Shown here: in pieces, positions 8,364 through 22,164 of the stretch
Position numbering within the stretch: the stretch's first letter is position 1
Layout: each line of letters opens with the position of its first letter
Assembly (NCBI GenBank): GCA_030407315.1
Contig: JALQPE010003103.1
Location: 1 to 34,688, forward strand
Length of the DNA: 34,688 nucleotides
Direction: 5' to 3'
From: Asparagopsis taxiformis
Lineage: Eukaryota; Rhodophyta; Florideophyceae; Bonnemaisoniales; Bonnemaisoniaceae
Program-made: the position numbers and the translations under genes
The notes under the pieces: model-generated
The model's database searches: none
What the model saw: only the letters and a program-made list of their open reading frames with translations
Told to the model about the DNA's origin: nothing

Positions 8364-8483
8364 ACATTCGGCCATACCAAGCTGACATGCGCCCCATCCC
8401 ATCCCGAACTGGGAAGCTAAGTCGCTTCGGGCGAGTTTAGTACTGAGGTGAGGGATCACTCGGGAATCGCTCGTGCTGAATGT
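8364..8483 (+). rRNA. 5S rRNA, copy 14
   Basis: 120 nt, as the reference copy. Confidence 0.96.
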
Positions 8484-8985
8484 TTTGTTTTGCTTCCACA
8501 TCGAAACTATTTTTCTGGCGCCATCAGGAGGCCATCCTGCACTTCCATTCATCTTTCCCAGCGGAGTATCCTCATTATGACCCCCTTACAGCACTCGATC
8601 CTTCCCGCTCATTCGACCATTTTCTTTTATACGCGGGTACCTATGAGAATCACGAAAAGTACCCCCCTGGATTCGCCCGTTCCAATAGTCCACTCCGTTC
8701 TGCACCTCTCGGATTTCTGGTCCATGTGGAGCTGTTGACTGGCCAAGTGACAGAGGGCATTTGGGGGACCATTTTTAATGCCGAAATTCTGCAAAACATA
8801 TGCAATTTTTATCCCAACCGGCAATTTATTGGAATCGAGGTGCGTGATGGCATTGAGAGGGTCAGCCAACATATCGATATGTCTTTTATGGATAGATGGA
8901 GCGAATGAATGTGGTCGGGGGCATTGTATGATTGTGGAGCTTTGTTGCGGTGAGATTGAAATACCTGGACGCACGTGGAGCAAGC

Positions 8986-9105
8986 ACATTCGGCCATACC
9001 AAGCTGACATGCGCCCCATCCCATCCCGAACTGGGAAGCTAAGTCGCTTCGGGCGAGTTTAGTACTGAGGTGAGGGATCACTCGGGAATCGCTCGTGCTG
9101 AATGT
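8986..9105 (+). rRNA. 5S rRNA, copy 15
   Basis: 120 nt, as the reference copy. Confidence 0.96.
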
Positions 9106-9607
9106 TTTGTTTTGCTTCCACATCGAAACTATTTTTCTGGCGCCATCAGGAGGCCATCCTGCACTTCCATTCATCTTTCCCAGCGGAGTATCCTCATTAT
9201 GACCCCCTTACAGCACTCGATCCTTCCCGCTCATTCGACCATTTTCTTTTATACGCGGGTACCTATGAGAATCACGAAAAGTACCCCCCTGGATTCGCCC
9301 GTTCCAATAGTCCACTCCGTTCTGCACCTCTCGGATTTCTGGTCCATGTGGAGCTGTTGACTGGCCAAGTGACAGAGGGCATTTGGGGGACCATTTTTAA
9401 TGCCGAAATTCTGCAAAACATATGCAATTTTTATCCCAACCGGCAATTTATTGGAATCGAGGTGCGTGATGGCATTGAGAGGGTCAGCCAACATATCGAT
9501 ATGTCTTTTATGGATAGATGGAGCGAATGAATGTGGTCGGGGGCATTGTATGATTGTGGAGCTTTGTTGCGGTGAGATTGAAATACCTGGACGCACGTGG
9601 AGCAAGC

Positions 9608-9727
9608 ACATTCGGCCATACCAAGCTGACATGCGCCCCATCCCATCCCGAACTGGGAAGCTAAGTCGCTTCGGGCGAGTTTAGTACTGAGGTGAGGGAT
9701 CACTCGGGAATCGCTCGTGCTGAATGT
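9608..9727 (+). rRNA. 5S rRNA, copy 16
   Basis: 120 nt, as the reference copy. Confidence 0.96.
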
Positions 9728-10229
9728 TTTGTTTTGCTTCCACATCGAAACTATTTTTCTGGCGCCATCAGGAGGCCATCCTGCACTTCCATTCATCTTT
9801 CCCAGCGGAGTATCCTCATTATGACCCCCTTACAGCACTCGATCCTTCCCGCTCATTCGACCATTTTCTTTTATACGCGGGTACCTATGAGAATCACGAA
9901 AAGTACCCCCCTGGATTCGCCCGTTCCAATAGTCCACTCCGTTCTGCACCTCTCGGATTTCTGGTCCATGTGGAGCTGTTGACTGGCCAAGTGACAGAGG
10001 GCATTTGGGGGACCATTTTTAATGCCGAAATTCTGCAAAACATATGCAATTTTTATCCCAACCGGCAATTTATTGGAATCGAGGTGCGTGATGGCATTGA
10101 GAGGGTCAGCCAACATATCGATATGTCTTTTATGGATAGATGGAGCGAATGAATGTGGTCGGGGGCATTGTATGATTGTGGAGCTTTGTTGCGGTGAGAT
10201 TGAAATACCTGGACGCACGTGGAGCAAGC

Positions 10230-10349
10230 ACATTCGGCCATACCAAGCTGACATGCGCCCCATCCCATCCCGAACTGGGAAGCTAAGTCGCTTCGGGCGA
10301 GTTTAGTACTGAGGTGAGGGATCACTCGGGAATCGCTCGTGCTGAATGT
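10230..10349 (+). rRNA. 5S rRNA, copy 17
   Basis: 120 nt, as the reference copy. Confidence 0.96.
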
Positions 10350-10851
10350 TTTGTTTTGCTTCCACATCGAAACTATTTTTCTGGCGCCATCAGGAGGCCA
10401 TCCTGCACTTCCATTCATCTTTCCCAGCGGAGTATCCTCATTATGACCCCCTTACAGCACTCGATCCTTCCCGCTCATTCGACCATTTTCTTTTATACGC
10501 GGGTACCTATGAGAATCACGAAAAGTACCCCCCTGGATTCGCCCGTTCCAATAGTCCACTCCGTTCTGCACCTCTCGGATTTCTGGTCCATGTGGAGCTG
10601 TTGACTGGCCAAGTGACAGAGGGCATTTGGGGGACCATTTTTAATGCCGAAATTCTGCAAAACATATGCAATTTTTATCCCAACCGGCAATTTATTGGAA
10701 TCGAGGTGCGTGATGGCATTGAGAGGGTCAGCCAACATATCGATATGTCTTTTATGGATAGATGGAGCGAATGAATGTGGTCGGGGGCATTGTATGATTG
10801 TGGAGCTTTGTTGCGGTGAGATTGAAATACCTGGACGCACGTGGAGCAAGC

Positions 10852-10971
10852 ACATTCGGCCATACCAAGCTGACATGCGCCCCATCCCATCCCGAACTGG
10901 GAAGCTAAGTCGCTTCGGGCGAGTTTAGTACTGAGGTGAGGGATCACTCGGGAATCGCTCGTGCTGAATGT
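10852..10971 (+). rRNA. 5S rRNA, copy 18
   Basis: 120 nt, as the reference copy. Confidence 0.96.
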
Positions 10972-11473
10972 TTTGTTTTGCTTCCACATCGAAACTATTT
11001 TTCTGGCGCCATCAGGAGGCCATCCTGCACTTCCATTCATCTTTCCCAGCGGAGTATCCTCATTATGACCCCCTTACAGCACTCGATCCTTCCCGCTCAT
11101 TCGACCATTTTCTTTTATACGCGGGTACCTATGAGAATCACGAAAAGTACCCCCCTGGATTCGCCCGTTCCAATAGTCCACTCCGTTCTGCACCTCTCGG
11201 ATTTCTGGTCCATGTGGAGCTGTTGACTGGCCAAGTGACAGAGGGCATTTGGGGGACCATTTTTAATGCCGAAATTCTGCAAAACATATGCAATTTTTAT
11301 CCCAACCGGCAATTTATTGGAATCGAGGTGCGTGATGGCATTGAGAGGGTCAGCCAACATATCGATATGTCTTTTATGGATAGATGGAGCGAATGAATGT
11401 GGTCGGGGGCATTGTATGATTGTGGAGCTTTGTTGCGGTGAGATTGAAATACCTGGACGCACGTGGAGCAAGC

Positions 11474-11593
11474 ACATTCGGCCATACCAAGCTGACATGC
11501 GCCCCATCCCATCCCGAACTGGGAAGCTAAGTCGCTTCGGGCGAGTTTAGTACTGAGGTGAGGGATCACTCGGGAATCGCTCGTGCTGAATGT
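11474..11593 (+). rRNA. 5S rRNA, copy 19
   Basis: 120 nt, as the reference copy. Confidence 0.96.
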
Positions 11594-12095
11594 TTTGTTT
11601 TGCTTCCACATCGAAACTATTTTTCTGGCGCCATCAGGAGGCCATCCTGCACTTCCATTCATCTTTCCCAGCGGAGTATCCTCATTATGACCCCCTTACA
11701 GCACTCGATCCTTCCCGCTCATTCGACCATTTTCTTTTATACGCGGGTACCTATGAGAATCACGAAAAGTACCCCCCTGGATTCGCCCGTTCCAATAGTC
11801 CACTCCGTTCTGCACCTCTCGGATTTCTGGTCCATGTGGAGCTGTTGACTGGCCAAGTGACAGAGGGCATTTGGGGGACCATTTTTAATGCCGAAATTCT
11901 GCAAAACATATGCAATTTTTATCCCAACCGGCAATTTATTGGAATCGAGGTGCGTGATGGCATTGAGAGGGTCAGCCAACATATCGATATGTCTTTTATG
12001 GATAGATGGAGCGAATGAATGTGGTCGGGGGCATTGTATGATTGTGGAGCTTTGTTGCGGTGAGATTGAAATACCTGGACGCACGTGGAGCAAGC

Positions 12096-12215
12096 ACATT
12101 CGGCCATACCAAGCTGACATGCGCCCCATCCCATCCCGAACTGGGAAGCTAAGTCGCTTCGGGCGAGTTTAGTACTGAGGTGAGGGATCACTCGGGAATC
12201 GCTCGTGCTGAATGT
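12096..12215 (+). rRNA. 5S rRNA, copy 20
   Basis: 120 nt, as the reference copy. Confidence 0.96.
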
Positions 12216-12717
12216 TTTGTTTTGCTTCCACATCGAAACTATTTTTCTGGCGCCATCAGGAGGCCATCCTGCACTTCCATTCATCTTTCCCAGCGGAGTA
12301 TCCTCATTATGACCCCCTTACAGCACTCGATCCTTCCCGCTCATTCGACCATTTTCTTTTATACGCGGGTACCTATGAGAATCACGAAAAGTACCCCCCT
12401 GGATTCGCCCGTTCCAATAGTCCACTCCGTTCTGCACCTCTCGGATTTCTGGTCCATGTGGAGCTGTTGACTGGCCAAGTGACAGAGGGCATTTGGGGGA
12501 CCATTTTTAATGCCGAAATTCTGCAAAACATATGCAATTTTTATCCCAACCGGCAATTTATTGGAATCGAGGTGCGTGATGGCATTGAGAGGGTCAGCCA
12601 ACATATCGATATGTCTTTTATGGATAGATGGAGCGAATGAATGTGGTCGGGGGCATTGTATGATTGTGGAGCTTTGTTGCGGTGAGATTGAAATACCTGG
12701 ACGCACGTGGAGCAAGC

Positions 12718-12837
12718 ACATTCGGCCATACCAAGCTGACATGCGCCCCATCCCATCCCGAACTGGGAAGCTAAGTCGCTTCGGGCGAGTTTAGTACTGA
12801 GGTGAGGGATCACTCGGGAATCGCTCGTGCTGAATGT
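12718..12837 (+). rRNA. 5S rRNA, copy 21
   Basis: 120 nt, as the reference copy. Confidence 0.96.
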
Positions 12838-13339
12838 TTTGTTTTGCTTCCACATCGAAACTATTTTTCTGGCGCCATCAGGAGGCCATCCTGCACTTCC
12901 ATTCATCTTTCCCAGCGGAGTATCCTCATTATGACCCCCTTACAGCACTCGATCCTTCCCGCTCATTCGACCATTTTCTTTTATACGCGGGTACCTATGA
13001 GAATCACGAAAAGTACCCCCCTGGATTCGCCCGTTCCAATAGTCCACTCCGTTCTGCACCTCTCGGATTTCTGGTCCATGTGGAGCTGTTGACTGGCCAA
13101 GTGACAGAGGGCATTTGGGGGACCATTTTTAATGCCGAAATTCTGCAAAACATATGCAATTTTTATCCCAACCGGCAATTTATTGGAATCGAGGTGCGTG
13201 ATGGCATTGAGAGGGTCAGCCAACATATCGATATGTCTTTTATGGATAGATGGAGCGAATGAATGTGGTCGGGGGCATTGTATGATTGTGGAGCTTTGTT
13301 GCGGTGAGATTGAAATACCTGGACGCACGTGGAGCAAGC

Positions 13340-13459
13340 ACATTCGGCCATACCAAGCTGACATGCGCCCCATCCCATCCCGAACTGGGAAGCTAAGTCG
13401 CTTCGGGCGAGTTTAGTACTGAGGTGAGGGATCACTCGGGAATCGCTCGTGCTGAATGT
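13340..13459 (+). rRNA. 5S rRNA, copy 22
   Basis: The gene is as the reference. Its spacer has lost one A of an AAAA run (13769-13771), giving a 621-bp unit. Confidence 0.96.
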
Positions 13460-13960
13460 TTTGTTTTGCTTCCACATCGAAACTATTTTTCTGGCGCCAT
13501 CAGGAGGCCATCCTGCACTTCCATTCATCTTTCCCAGCGGAGTATCCTCATTATGACCCCCTTACAGCACTCGATCCTTCCCGCTCATTCGACCATTTTC
13601 TTTTATACGCGGGTACCTATGAGAATCACGAAAAGTACCCCCCTGGATTCGCCCGTTCCAATAGTCCACTCCGTTCTGCACCTCTCGGATTTCTGGTCCA
13701 TGTGGAGCTGTTGACTGGCCAAGTGACAGAGGGCATTTGGGGGACCATTTTTAATGCCGAAATTCTGCAAACATATGCAATTTTTATCCCAACCGGCAAT
13801 TTATTGGAATCGAGGTGCGTGATGGCATTGAGAGGGTCAGCCAACATATCGATATGTCTTTTATGGATAGATGGAGCGAATGAATGTGGTCGGGGGCATT
13901 GTATGATTGTGGAGCTTTGTTGCGGTGAGATTGAAATACCTGGACGCACGTGGAGCAAGC

Positions 13961-14080
13961 ACATTCGGCCATACCAAGCTGACATGCGCCCCATCCCATC
14001 CCGAACTGGGAAGCTAAGTCGCTTCGGGCGAGTTTAGTACTGAGGTGAGGGATCACTCGGGAATCGCTCGTGCTGAATGT
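13961..14080 (+). rRNA. 5S rRNA, copy 23
   Basis: 120 nt, as the reference copy. Confidence 0.96.
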
Positions 14081-14582
14081 TTTGTTTTGCTTCCACATCG
14101 AAACTATTTTTCTGGCGCCATCAGGAGGCCATCCTGCACTTCCATTCATCTTTCCCAGCGGAGTATCCTCATTATGACCCCCTTACAGCACTCGATCCTT
14201 CCCGCTCATTCGACCATTTTCTTTTATACGCGGGTACCTATGAGAATCACGAAAAGTACCCCCCTGGATTCGCCCGTTCCAATAGTCCACTCCGTTCTGC
14301 ACCTCTCGGATTTCTGGTCCATGTGGAGCTGTTGACTGGCCAAGTGACAGAGGGCATTTGGGGGACCATTTTTAATGCCGAAATTCTGCAAAACATATGC
14401 AATTTTTATCCCAACCGGCAATTTATTGGAATCGAGGTGCGTGATGGCATTGAGAGGGTCAGCCAACATATCGATATGTCTTTTATGGATAGATGGAGCG
14501 AATGAATGTGGTCGGGGGCATTGTATGATTGTGGAGCTTTGTTGCGGTGAGATTGAAATACCTGGACGCACGTGGAGCAAGC

Positions 14583-14702
14583 ACATTCGGCCATACCAAG
14601 CTGACATGCGCCCCATCCCATCCCGAACTGGGAAGCTAAGTCGCTTCGGGCGAGTTTAGTACTGAGGTGAGGGATCACTCGGGAATCGCTCGTGCTGAAT
14701 GT
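14583..14702 (+). rRNA. 5S rRNA, copy 24
   Basis: 120 nt, as the reference copy. Confidence 0.96.
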
Positions 14703-15204
14703 TTTGTTTTGCTTCCACATCGAAACTATTTTTCTGGCGCCATCAGGAGGCCATCCTGCACTTCCATTCATCTTTCCCAGCGGAGTATCCTCATTATGAC
14801 CCCCTTACAGCACTCGATCCTTCCCGCTCATTCGACCATTTTCTTTTATACGCGGGTACCTATGAGAATCACGAAAAGTACCCCCCTGGATTCGCCCGTT
14901 CCAATAGTCCACTCCGTTCTGCACCTCTCGGATTTCTGGTCCATGTGGAGCTGTTGACTGGCCAAGTGACAGAGGGCATTTGGGGGACCATTTTTAATGC
15001 CGAAATTCTGCAAAACATATGCAATTTTTATCCCAACCGGCAATTTATTGGAATCGAGGTGCGTGATGGCATTGAGAGGGTCAGCCAACATATCGATATG
15101 TCTTTTATGGATAGATGGAGCGAATGAATGTGGTCGGGGGCATTGTATGATTGTGGAGCTTTGTTGCGGTGAGATTGAAATACCTGGACGCACGTGGAGC
15201 AAGC

Positions 15205-15324
15205 ACATTCGGCCATACCAAGCTGACATGCGCCCCATCCCATCCCGAACTGGGAAGCTAAGTCGCTTCGGGCGAGTTTAGTACTGAGGTGAGGGATCAC
15301 TCGGGAATCGCTCGTGCTGAATGT
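15205..15324 (+). rRNA. 5S rRNA, copy 25
   Basis: 120 nt, as the reference copy. Confidence 0.96.
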
Positions 15325-15826
15325 TTTGTTTTGCTTCCACATCGAAACTATTTTTCTGGCGCCATCAGGAGGCCATCCTGCACTTCCATTCATCTTTCCC
15401 AGCGGAGTATCCTCATTATGACCCCCTTACAGCACTCGATCCTTCCCGCTCATTCGACCATTTTCTTTTATACGCGGGTACCTATGAGAATCACGAAAAG
15501 TACCCCCCTGGATTCGCCCGTTCCAATAGTCCACTCCGTTCTGCACCTCTCGGATTTCTGGTCCATGTGGAGCTGTTGACTGGCCAAGTGACAGAGGGCA
15601 TTTGGGGGACCATTTTTAATGCCGAAATTCTGCAAAACATATGCAATTTTTATCCCAACCGGCAATTTATTGGAATCGAGGTGCGTGATGGCATTGAGAG
15701 GGTCAGCCAACATATCGATATGTCTTTTATGGATAGATGGAGCGAATGAATGTGGTCGGGGGCATTGTATGATTGTGGAGCTTTGTTGCGGTGAGATTGA
15801 AATACCTGGACGCACGTGGAGCAAGC

Positions 15827-15946
15827 ACATTCGGCCATACCAAGCTGACATGCGCCCCATCCCATCCCGAACTGGGAAGCTAAGTCGCTTCGGGCGAGTT
15901 TAGTACTGAGGTGAGGGATCACTCGGGAATCGCTCGTGCTGAATGT
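15827..15946 (+). rRNA. 5S rRNA, copy 26
   Basis: 120 nt, as the reference copy. Confidence 0.96.
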
Positions 15947-16448
15947 TTTGTTTTGCTTCCACATCGAAACTATTTTTCTGGCGCCATCAGGAGGCCATCC
16001 TGCACTTCCATTCATCTTTCCCAGCGGAGTATCCTCATTATGACCCCCTTACAGCACTCGATCCTTCCCGCTCATTCGACCATTTTCTTTTATACGCGGG
16101 TACCTATGAGAATCACGAAAAGTACCCCCCTGGATTCGCCCGTTCCAATAGTCCACTCCGTTCTGCACCTCTCGGATTTCTGGTCCATGTGGAGCTGTTG
16201 ACTGGCCAAGTGACAGAGGGCATTTGGGGGACCATTTTTAATGCCGAAATTCTGCAAAACATATGCAATTTTTATCCCAACCGGCAATTTATTGGAATCG
16301 AGGTGCGTGATGGCATTGAGAGGGTCAGCCAACATATCGATATGTCTTTTATGGATAGATGGAGCGAATGAATGTGGTCGGGGGCATTGTATGATTGTGG
16401 AGCTTTGTTGCGGTGAGATTGAAATACCTGGACGCACGTGGAGCAAGC

Positions 16449-16568
16449 ACATTCGGCCATACCAAGCTGACATGCGCCCCATCCCATCCCGAACTGGGAA
16501 GCTAAGTCGCTTCGGGCGAGTTTAGTACTGAGGTGAGGGATCACTCGGGAATCGCTCGTGCTGAATGT
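16449..16568 (+). rRNA. 5S rRNA, copy 27
   Basis: 120 nt, as the reference copy. Confidence 0.96.
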
Positions 16569-17070
16569 TTTGTTTTGCTTCCACATCGAAACTATTTTTC
16601 TGGCGCCATCAGGAGGCCATCCTGCACTTCCATTCATCTTTCCCAGCGGAGTATCCTCATTATGACCCCCTTACAGCACTCGATCCTTCCCGCTCATTCG
16701 ACCATTTTCTTTTATACGCGGGTACCTATGAGAATCACGAAAAGTACCCCCCTGGATTCGCCCGTTCCAATAGTCCACTCCGTTCTGCACCTCTCGGATT
16801 TCTGGTCCATGTGGAGCTGTTGACTGGCCAAGTGACAGAGGGCATTTGGGGGACCATTTTTAATGCCGAAATTCTGCAAAACATATGCAATTTTTATCCC
16901 AACCGGCAATTTATTGGAATCGAGGTGCGTGATGGCATTGAGAGGGTCAGCCAACATATCGATATGTCTTTTATGGATAGATGGAGCGAATGAATGTGGT
17001 CGGGGGCATTGTATGATTGTGGAGCTTTGTTGCGGTGAGATTGAAATACCTGGACGCACGTGGAGCAAGC

Positions 17071-17190
17071 ACATTCGGCCATACCAAGCTGACATGCGCC
17101 CCATCCCATCCCGAACTGGGAAGCTAAGTCGCTTCGGGCGAGTTTAGTACTGAGGTGAGGGATCACTCGGGAATCGCTCGTGCTGAATGT
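17071..17190 (+). rRNA. 5S rRNA, copy 28
   Basis: 120 nt, as the reference copy. Confidence 0.96.
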
Positions 17191-17692
17191 TTTGTTTTGC
17201 TTCCACATCGAAACTATTTTTCTGGCGCCATCAGGAGGCCATCCTGCACTTCCATTCATCTTTCCCAGCGGAGTATCCTCATTATGACCCCCTTACAGCA
17301 CTCGATCCTTCCCGCTCATTCGACCATTTTCTTTTATACGCGGGTACCTATGAGAATCACGAAAAGTACCCCCCTGGATTCGCCCGTTCCAATAGTCCAC
17401 TCCGTTCTGCACCTCTCGGATTTCTGGTCCATGTGGAGCTGTTGACTGGCCAAGTGACAGAGGGCATTTGGGGGACCATTTTTAATGCCGAAATTCTGCA
17501 AAACATATGCAATTTTTATCCCAACCGGCAATTTATTGGAATCGAGGTGCGTGATGGCATTGAGAGGGTCAGCCAACATATCGATATGTCTTTTATGGAT
17601 AGATGGAGCGAATGAATGTGGTCGGGGGCATTGTATGATTGTGGAGCTTTGTTGCGGTGAGATTGAAATACCTGGACGCACGTGGAGCAAGC

Positions 17693-17812
17693 ACATTCGG
17701 CCATACCAAGCTGACATGCGCCCCATCCCATCCCGAACTGGGAAGCTAAGTCGCTTCGGGCGAGTTTAGTACTGAGGTGAGGGATCACTCGGGAATCGCT
17801 CGTGCTGAATGT
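17693..17812 (+). rRNA. 5S rRNA, copy 29
   Basis: The gene is as the reference. Its spacer has four C instead of five in ATGACCCCTTAC (17910-17913). Confidence 0.96.
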
Positions 17813-18313
17813 TTTGTTTTGCTTCCACATCGAAACTATTTTTCTGGCGCCATCAGGAGGCCATCCTGCACTTCCATTCATCTTTCCCAGCGGAGTATCC
17901 TCATTATGACCCCTTACAGCACTCGATCCTTCCCGCTCATTCGACCATTTTCTTTTATACGCGGGTACCTATGAGAATCACGAAAAGTACCCCCCTGGAT
18001 TCGCCCGTTCCAATAGTCCACTCCGTTCTGCACCTCTCGGATTTCTGGTCCATGTGGAGCTGTTGACTGGCCAAGTGACAGAGGGCATTTGGGGGACCAT
18101 TTTTAATGCCGAAATTCTGCAAAACATATGCAATTTTTATCCCAACCGGCAATTTATTGGAATCGAGGTGCGTGATGGCATTGAGAGGGTCAGCCAACAT
18201 ATCGATATGTCTTTTATGGATAGATGGAGCGAATGAATGTGGTCGGGGGCATTGTATGATTGTGGAGCTTTGTTGCGGTGAGATTGAAATACCTGGACGC
18301 ACGTGGAGCAAGC

Positions 18314-18433
18314 ACATTCGGCCATACCAAGCTGACATGCGCCCCATCCCATCCCGAACTGGGAAGCTAAGTCGCTTCGGGCGAGTTTAGTACTGAGGTG
18401 AGGGATCACTCGGGAATCGCTCGTGCTGAATGT
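18314..18433 (+). rRNA. 5S rRNA, copy 30
   Basis: The gene is as the reference. Its spacer has CC instead of CCC in TATCCAACCGG (18763-18764). Confidence 0.96.
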
Positions 18434-18934
18434 TTTGTTTTGCTTCCACATCGAAACTATTTTTCTGGCGCCATCAGGAGGCCATCCTGCACTTCCATTC
18501 ATCTTTCCCAGCGGAGTATCCTCATTATGACCCCCTTACAGCACTCGATCCTTCCCGCTCATTCGACCATTTTCTTTTATACGCGGGTACCTATGAGAAT
18601 CACGAAAAGTACCCCCCTGGATTCGCCCGTTCCAATAGTCCACTCCGTTCTGCACCTCTCGGATTTCTGGTCCATGTGGAGCTGTTGACTGGCCAAGTGA
18701 CAGAGGGCATTTGGGGGACCATTTTTAATGCCGAAATTCTGCAAAACATATGCAATTTTTATCCAACCGGCAATTTATTGGAATCGAGGTGCGTGATGGC
18801 ATTGAGAGGGTCAGCCAACATATCGATATGTCTTTTATGGATAGATGGAGCGAATGAATGTGGTCGGGGGCATTGTATGATTGTGGAGCTTTGTTGCGGT
18901 GAGATTGAAATACCTGGACGCACGTGGAGCAAGC

Positions 18935-19054
18935 ACATTCGGCCATACCAAGCTGACATGCGCCCCATCCCATCCCGAACTGGGAAGCTAAGTCGCTTCG
19001 GGCGAGTTTAGTACTGAGGTGAGGGATCACTCGGGAATCGCTCGTGCTGAATGT
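18935..19054 (+). rRNA. 5S rRNA, copy 31
   Basis: 120 nt, as the reference. It starts seven consecutive 622-bp units. Confidence 0.96.
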
Positions 19055-19556
19055 TTTGTTTTGCTTCCACATCGAAACTATTTTTCTGGCGCCATCAGGA
19101 GGCCATCCTGCACTTCCATTCATCTTTCCCAGCGGAGTATCCTCATTATGACCCCCTTACAGCACTCGATCCTTCCCGCTCATTCGACCATTTTCTTTTA
19201 TACGCGGGTACCTATGAGAATCACGAAAAGTACCCCCCTGGATTCGCCCGTTCCAATAGTCCACTCCGTTCTGCACCTCTCGGATTTCTGGTCCATGTGG
19301 AGCTGTTGACTGGCCAAGTGACAGAGGGCATTTGGGGGACCATTTTTAATGCCGAAATTCTGCAAAACATATGCAATTTTTATCCCAACCGGCAATTTAT
19401 TGGAATCGAGGTGCGTGATGGCATTGAGAGGGTCAGCCAACATATCGATATGTCTTTTATGGATAGATGGAGCGAATGAATGTGGTCGGGGGCATTGTAT
19501 GATTGTGGAGCTTTGTTGCGGTGAGATTGAAATACCTGGACGCACGTGGAGCAAGC

Positions 19557-19676
19557 ACATTCGGCCATACCAAGCTGACATGCGCCCCATCCCATCCCGA
19601 ACTGGGAAGCTAAGTCGCTTCGGGCGAGTTTAGTACTGAGGTGAGGGATCACTCGGGAATCGCTCGTGCTGAATGT
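19557..19676 (+). rRNA. 5S rRNA, copy 32
   Basis: 120 nt, as the reference copy. Confidence 0.96.
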
Positions 19677-20178
19677 TTTGTTTTGCTTCCACATCGAAAC
19701 TATTTTTCTGGCGCCATCAGGAGGCCATCCTGCACTTCCATTCATCTTTCCCAGCGGAGTATCCTCATTATGACCCCCTTACAGCACTCGATCCTTCCCG
19801 CTCATTCGACCATTTTCTTTTATACGCGGGTACCTATGAGAATCACGAAAAGTACCCCCCTGGATTCGCCCGTTCCAATAGTCCACTCCGTTCTGCACCT
19901 CTCGGATTTCTGGTCCATGTGGAGCTGTTGACTGGCCAAGTGACAGAGGGCATTTGGGGGACCATTTTTAATGCCGAAATTCTGCAAAACATATGCAATT
20001 TTTATCCCAACCGGCAATTTATTGGAATCGAGGTGCGTGATGGCATTGAGAGGGTCAGCCAACATATCGATATGTCTTTTATGGATAGATGGAGCGAATG
20101 AATGTGGTCGGGGGCATTGTATGATTGTGGAGCTTTGTTGCGGTGAGATTGAAATACCTGGACGCACGTGGAGCAAGC

Positions 20179-20298
20179 ACATTCGGCCATACCAAGCTGA
20201 CATGCGCCCCATCCCATCCCGAACTGGGAAGCTAAGTCGCTTCGGGCGAGTTTAGTACTGAGGTGAGGGATCACTCGGGAATCGCTCGTGCTGAATGT
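20179..20298 (+). rRNA. 5S rRNA, copy 33
   Basis: 120 nt, as the reference copy. Confidence 0.96.
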
Positions 20299-20800
20299 TT
20301 TGTTTTGCTTCCACATCGAAACTATTTTTCTGGCGCCATCAGGAGGCCATCCTGCACTTCCATTCATCTTTCCCAGCGGAGTATCCTCATTATGACCCCC
20401 TTACAGCACTCGATCCTTCCCGCTCATTCGACCATTTTCTTTTATACGCGGGTACCTATGAGAATCACGAAAAGTACCCCCCTGGATTCGCCCGTTCCAA
20501 TAGTCCACTCCGTTCTGCACCTCTCGGATTTCTGGTCCATGTGGAGCTGTTGACTGGCCAAGTGACAGAGGGCATTTGGGGGACCATTTTTAATGCCGAA
20601 ATTCTGCAAAACATATGCAATTTTTATCCCAACCGGCAATTTATTGGAATCGAGGTGCGTGATGGCATTGAGAGGGTCAGCCAACATATCGATATGTCTT
20701 TTATGGATAGATGGAGCGAATGAATGTGGTCGGGGGCATTGTATGATTGTGGAGCTTTGTTGCGGTGAGATTGAAATACCTGGACGCACGTGGAGCAAGC

Positions 20801-20920
20801 ACATTCGGCCATACCAAGCTGACATGCGCCCCATCCCATCCCGAACTGGGAAGCTAAGTCGCTTCGGGCGAGTTTAGTACTGAGGTGAGGGATCACTCGG
20901 GAATCGCTCGTGCTGAATGT
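20801..20920 (+). rRNA. 5S rRNA, copy 34
   Basis: 120 nt, as the reference copy. Confidence 0.96.
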
Positions 20921-21422
20921 TTTGTTTTGCTTCCACATCGAAACTATTTTTCTGGCGCCATCAGGAGGCCATCCTGCACTTCCATTCATCTTTCCCAGCG
21001 GAGTATCCTCATTATGACCCCCTTACAGCACTCGATCCTTCCCGCTCATTCGACCATTTTCTTTTATACGCGGGTACCTATGAGAATCACGAAAAGTACC
21101 CCCCTGGATTCGCCCGTTCCAATAGTCCACTCCGTTCTGCACCTCTCGGATTTCTGGTCCATGTGGAGCTGTTGACTGGCCAAGTGACAGAGGGCATTTG
21201 GGGGACCATTTTTAATGCCGAAATTCTGCAAAACATATGCAATTTTTATCCCAACCGGCAATTTATTGGAATCGAGGTGCGTGATGGCATTGAGAGGGTC
21301 AGCCAACATATCGATATGTCTTTTATGGATAGATGGAGCGAATGAATGTGGTCGGGGGCATTGTATGATTGTGGAGCTTTGTTGCGGTGAGATTGAAATA
21401 CCTGGACGCACGTGGAGCAAGC

Positions 21423-21542
21423 ACATTCGGCCATACCAAGCTGACATGCGCCCCATCCCATCCCGAACTGGGAAGCTAAGTCGCTTCGGGCGAGTTTAGT
21501 ACTGAGGTGAGGGATCACTCGGGAATCGCTCGTGCTGAATGT
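21423..21542 (+). rRNA. 5S rRNA, copy 35
   Basis: 120 nt, as the reference copy. Confidence 0.96.
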
Positions 21543-22044
21543 TTTGTTTTGCTTCCACATCGAAACTATTTTTCTGGCGCCATCAGGAGGCCATCCTGCA
21601 CTTCCATTCATCTTTCCCAGCGGAGTATCCTCATTATGACCCCCTTACAGCACTCGATCCTTCCCGCTCATTCGACCATTTTCTTTTATACGCGGGTACC
21701 TATGAGAATCACGAAAAGTACCCCCCTGGATTCGCCCGTTCCAATAGTCCACTCCGTTCTGCACCTCTCGGATTTCTGGTCCATGTGGAGCTGTTGACTG
21801 GCCAAGTGACAGAGGGCATTTGGGGGACCATTTTTAATGCCGAAATTCTGCAAAACATATGCAATTTTTATCCCAACCGGCAATTTATTGGAATCGAGGT
21901 GCGTGATGGCATTGAGAGGGTCAGCCAACATATCGATATGTCTTTTATGGATAGATGGAGCGAATGAATGTGGTCGGGGGCATTGTATGATTGTGGAGCT
22001 TTGTTGCGGTGAGATTGAAATACCTGGACGCACGTGGAGCAAGC

Positions 22045-22164
22045 ACATTCGGCCATACCAAGCTGACATGCGCCCCATCCCATCCCGAACTGGGAAGCTA
22101 AGTCGCTTCGGGCGAGTTTAGTACTGAGGTGAGGGATCACTCGGGAATCGCTCGTGCTGAATGT
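22045..22164 (+). rRNA. 5S rRNA, copy 36
   Basis: 120 nt, as the reference copy. Confidence 0.96.
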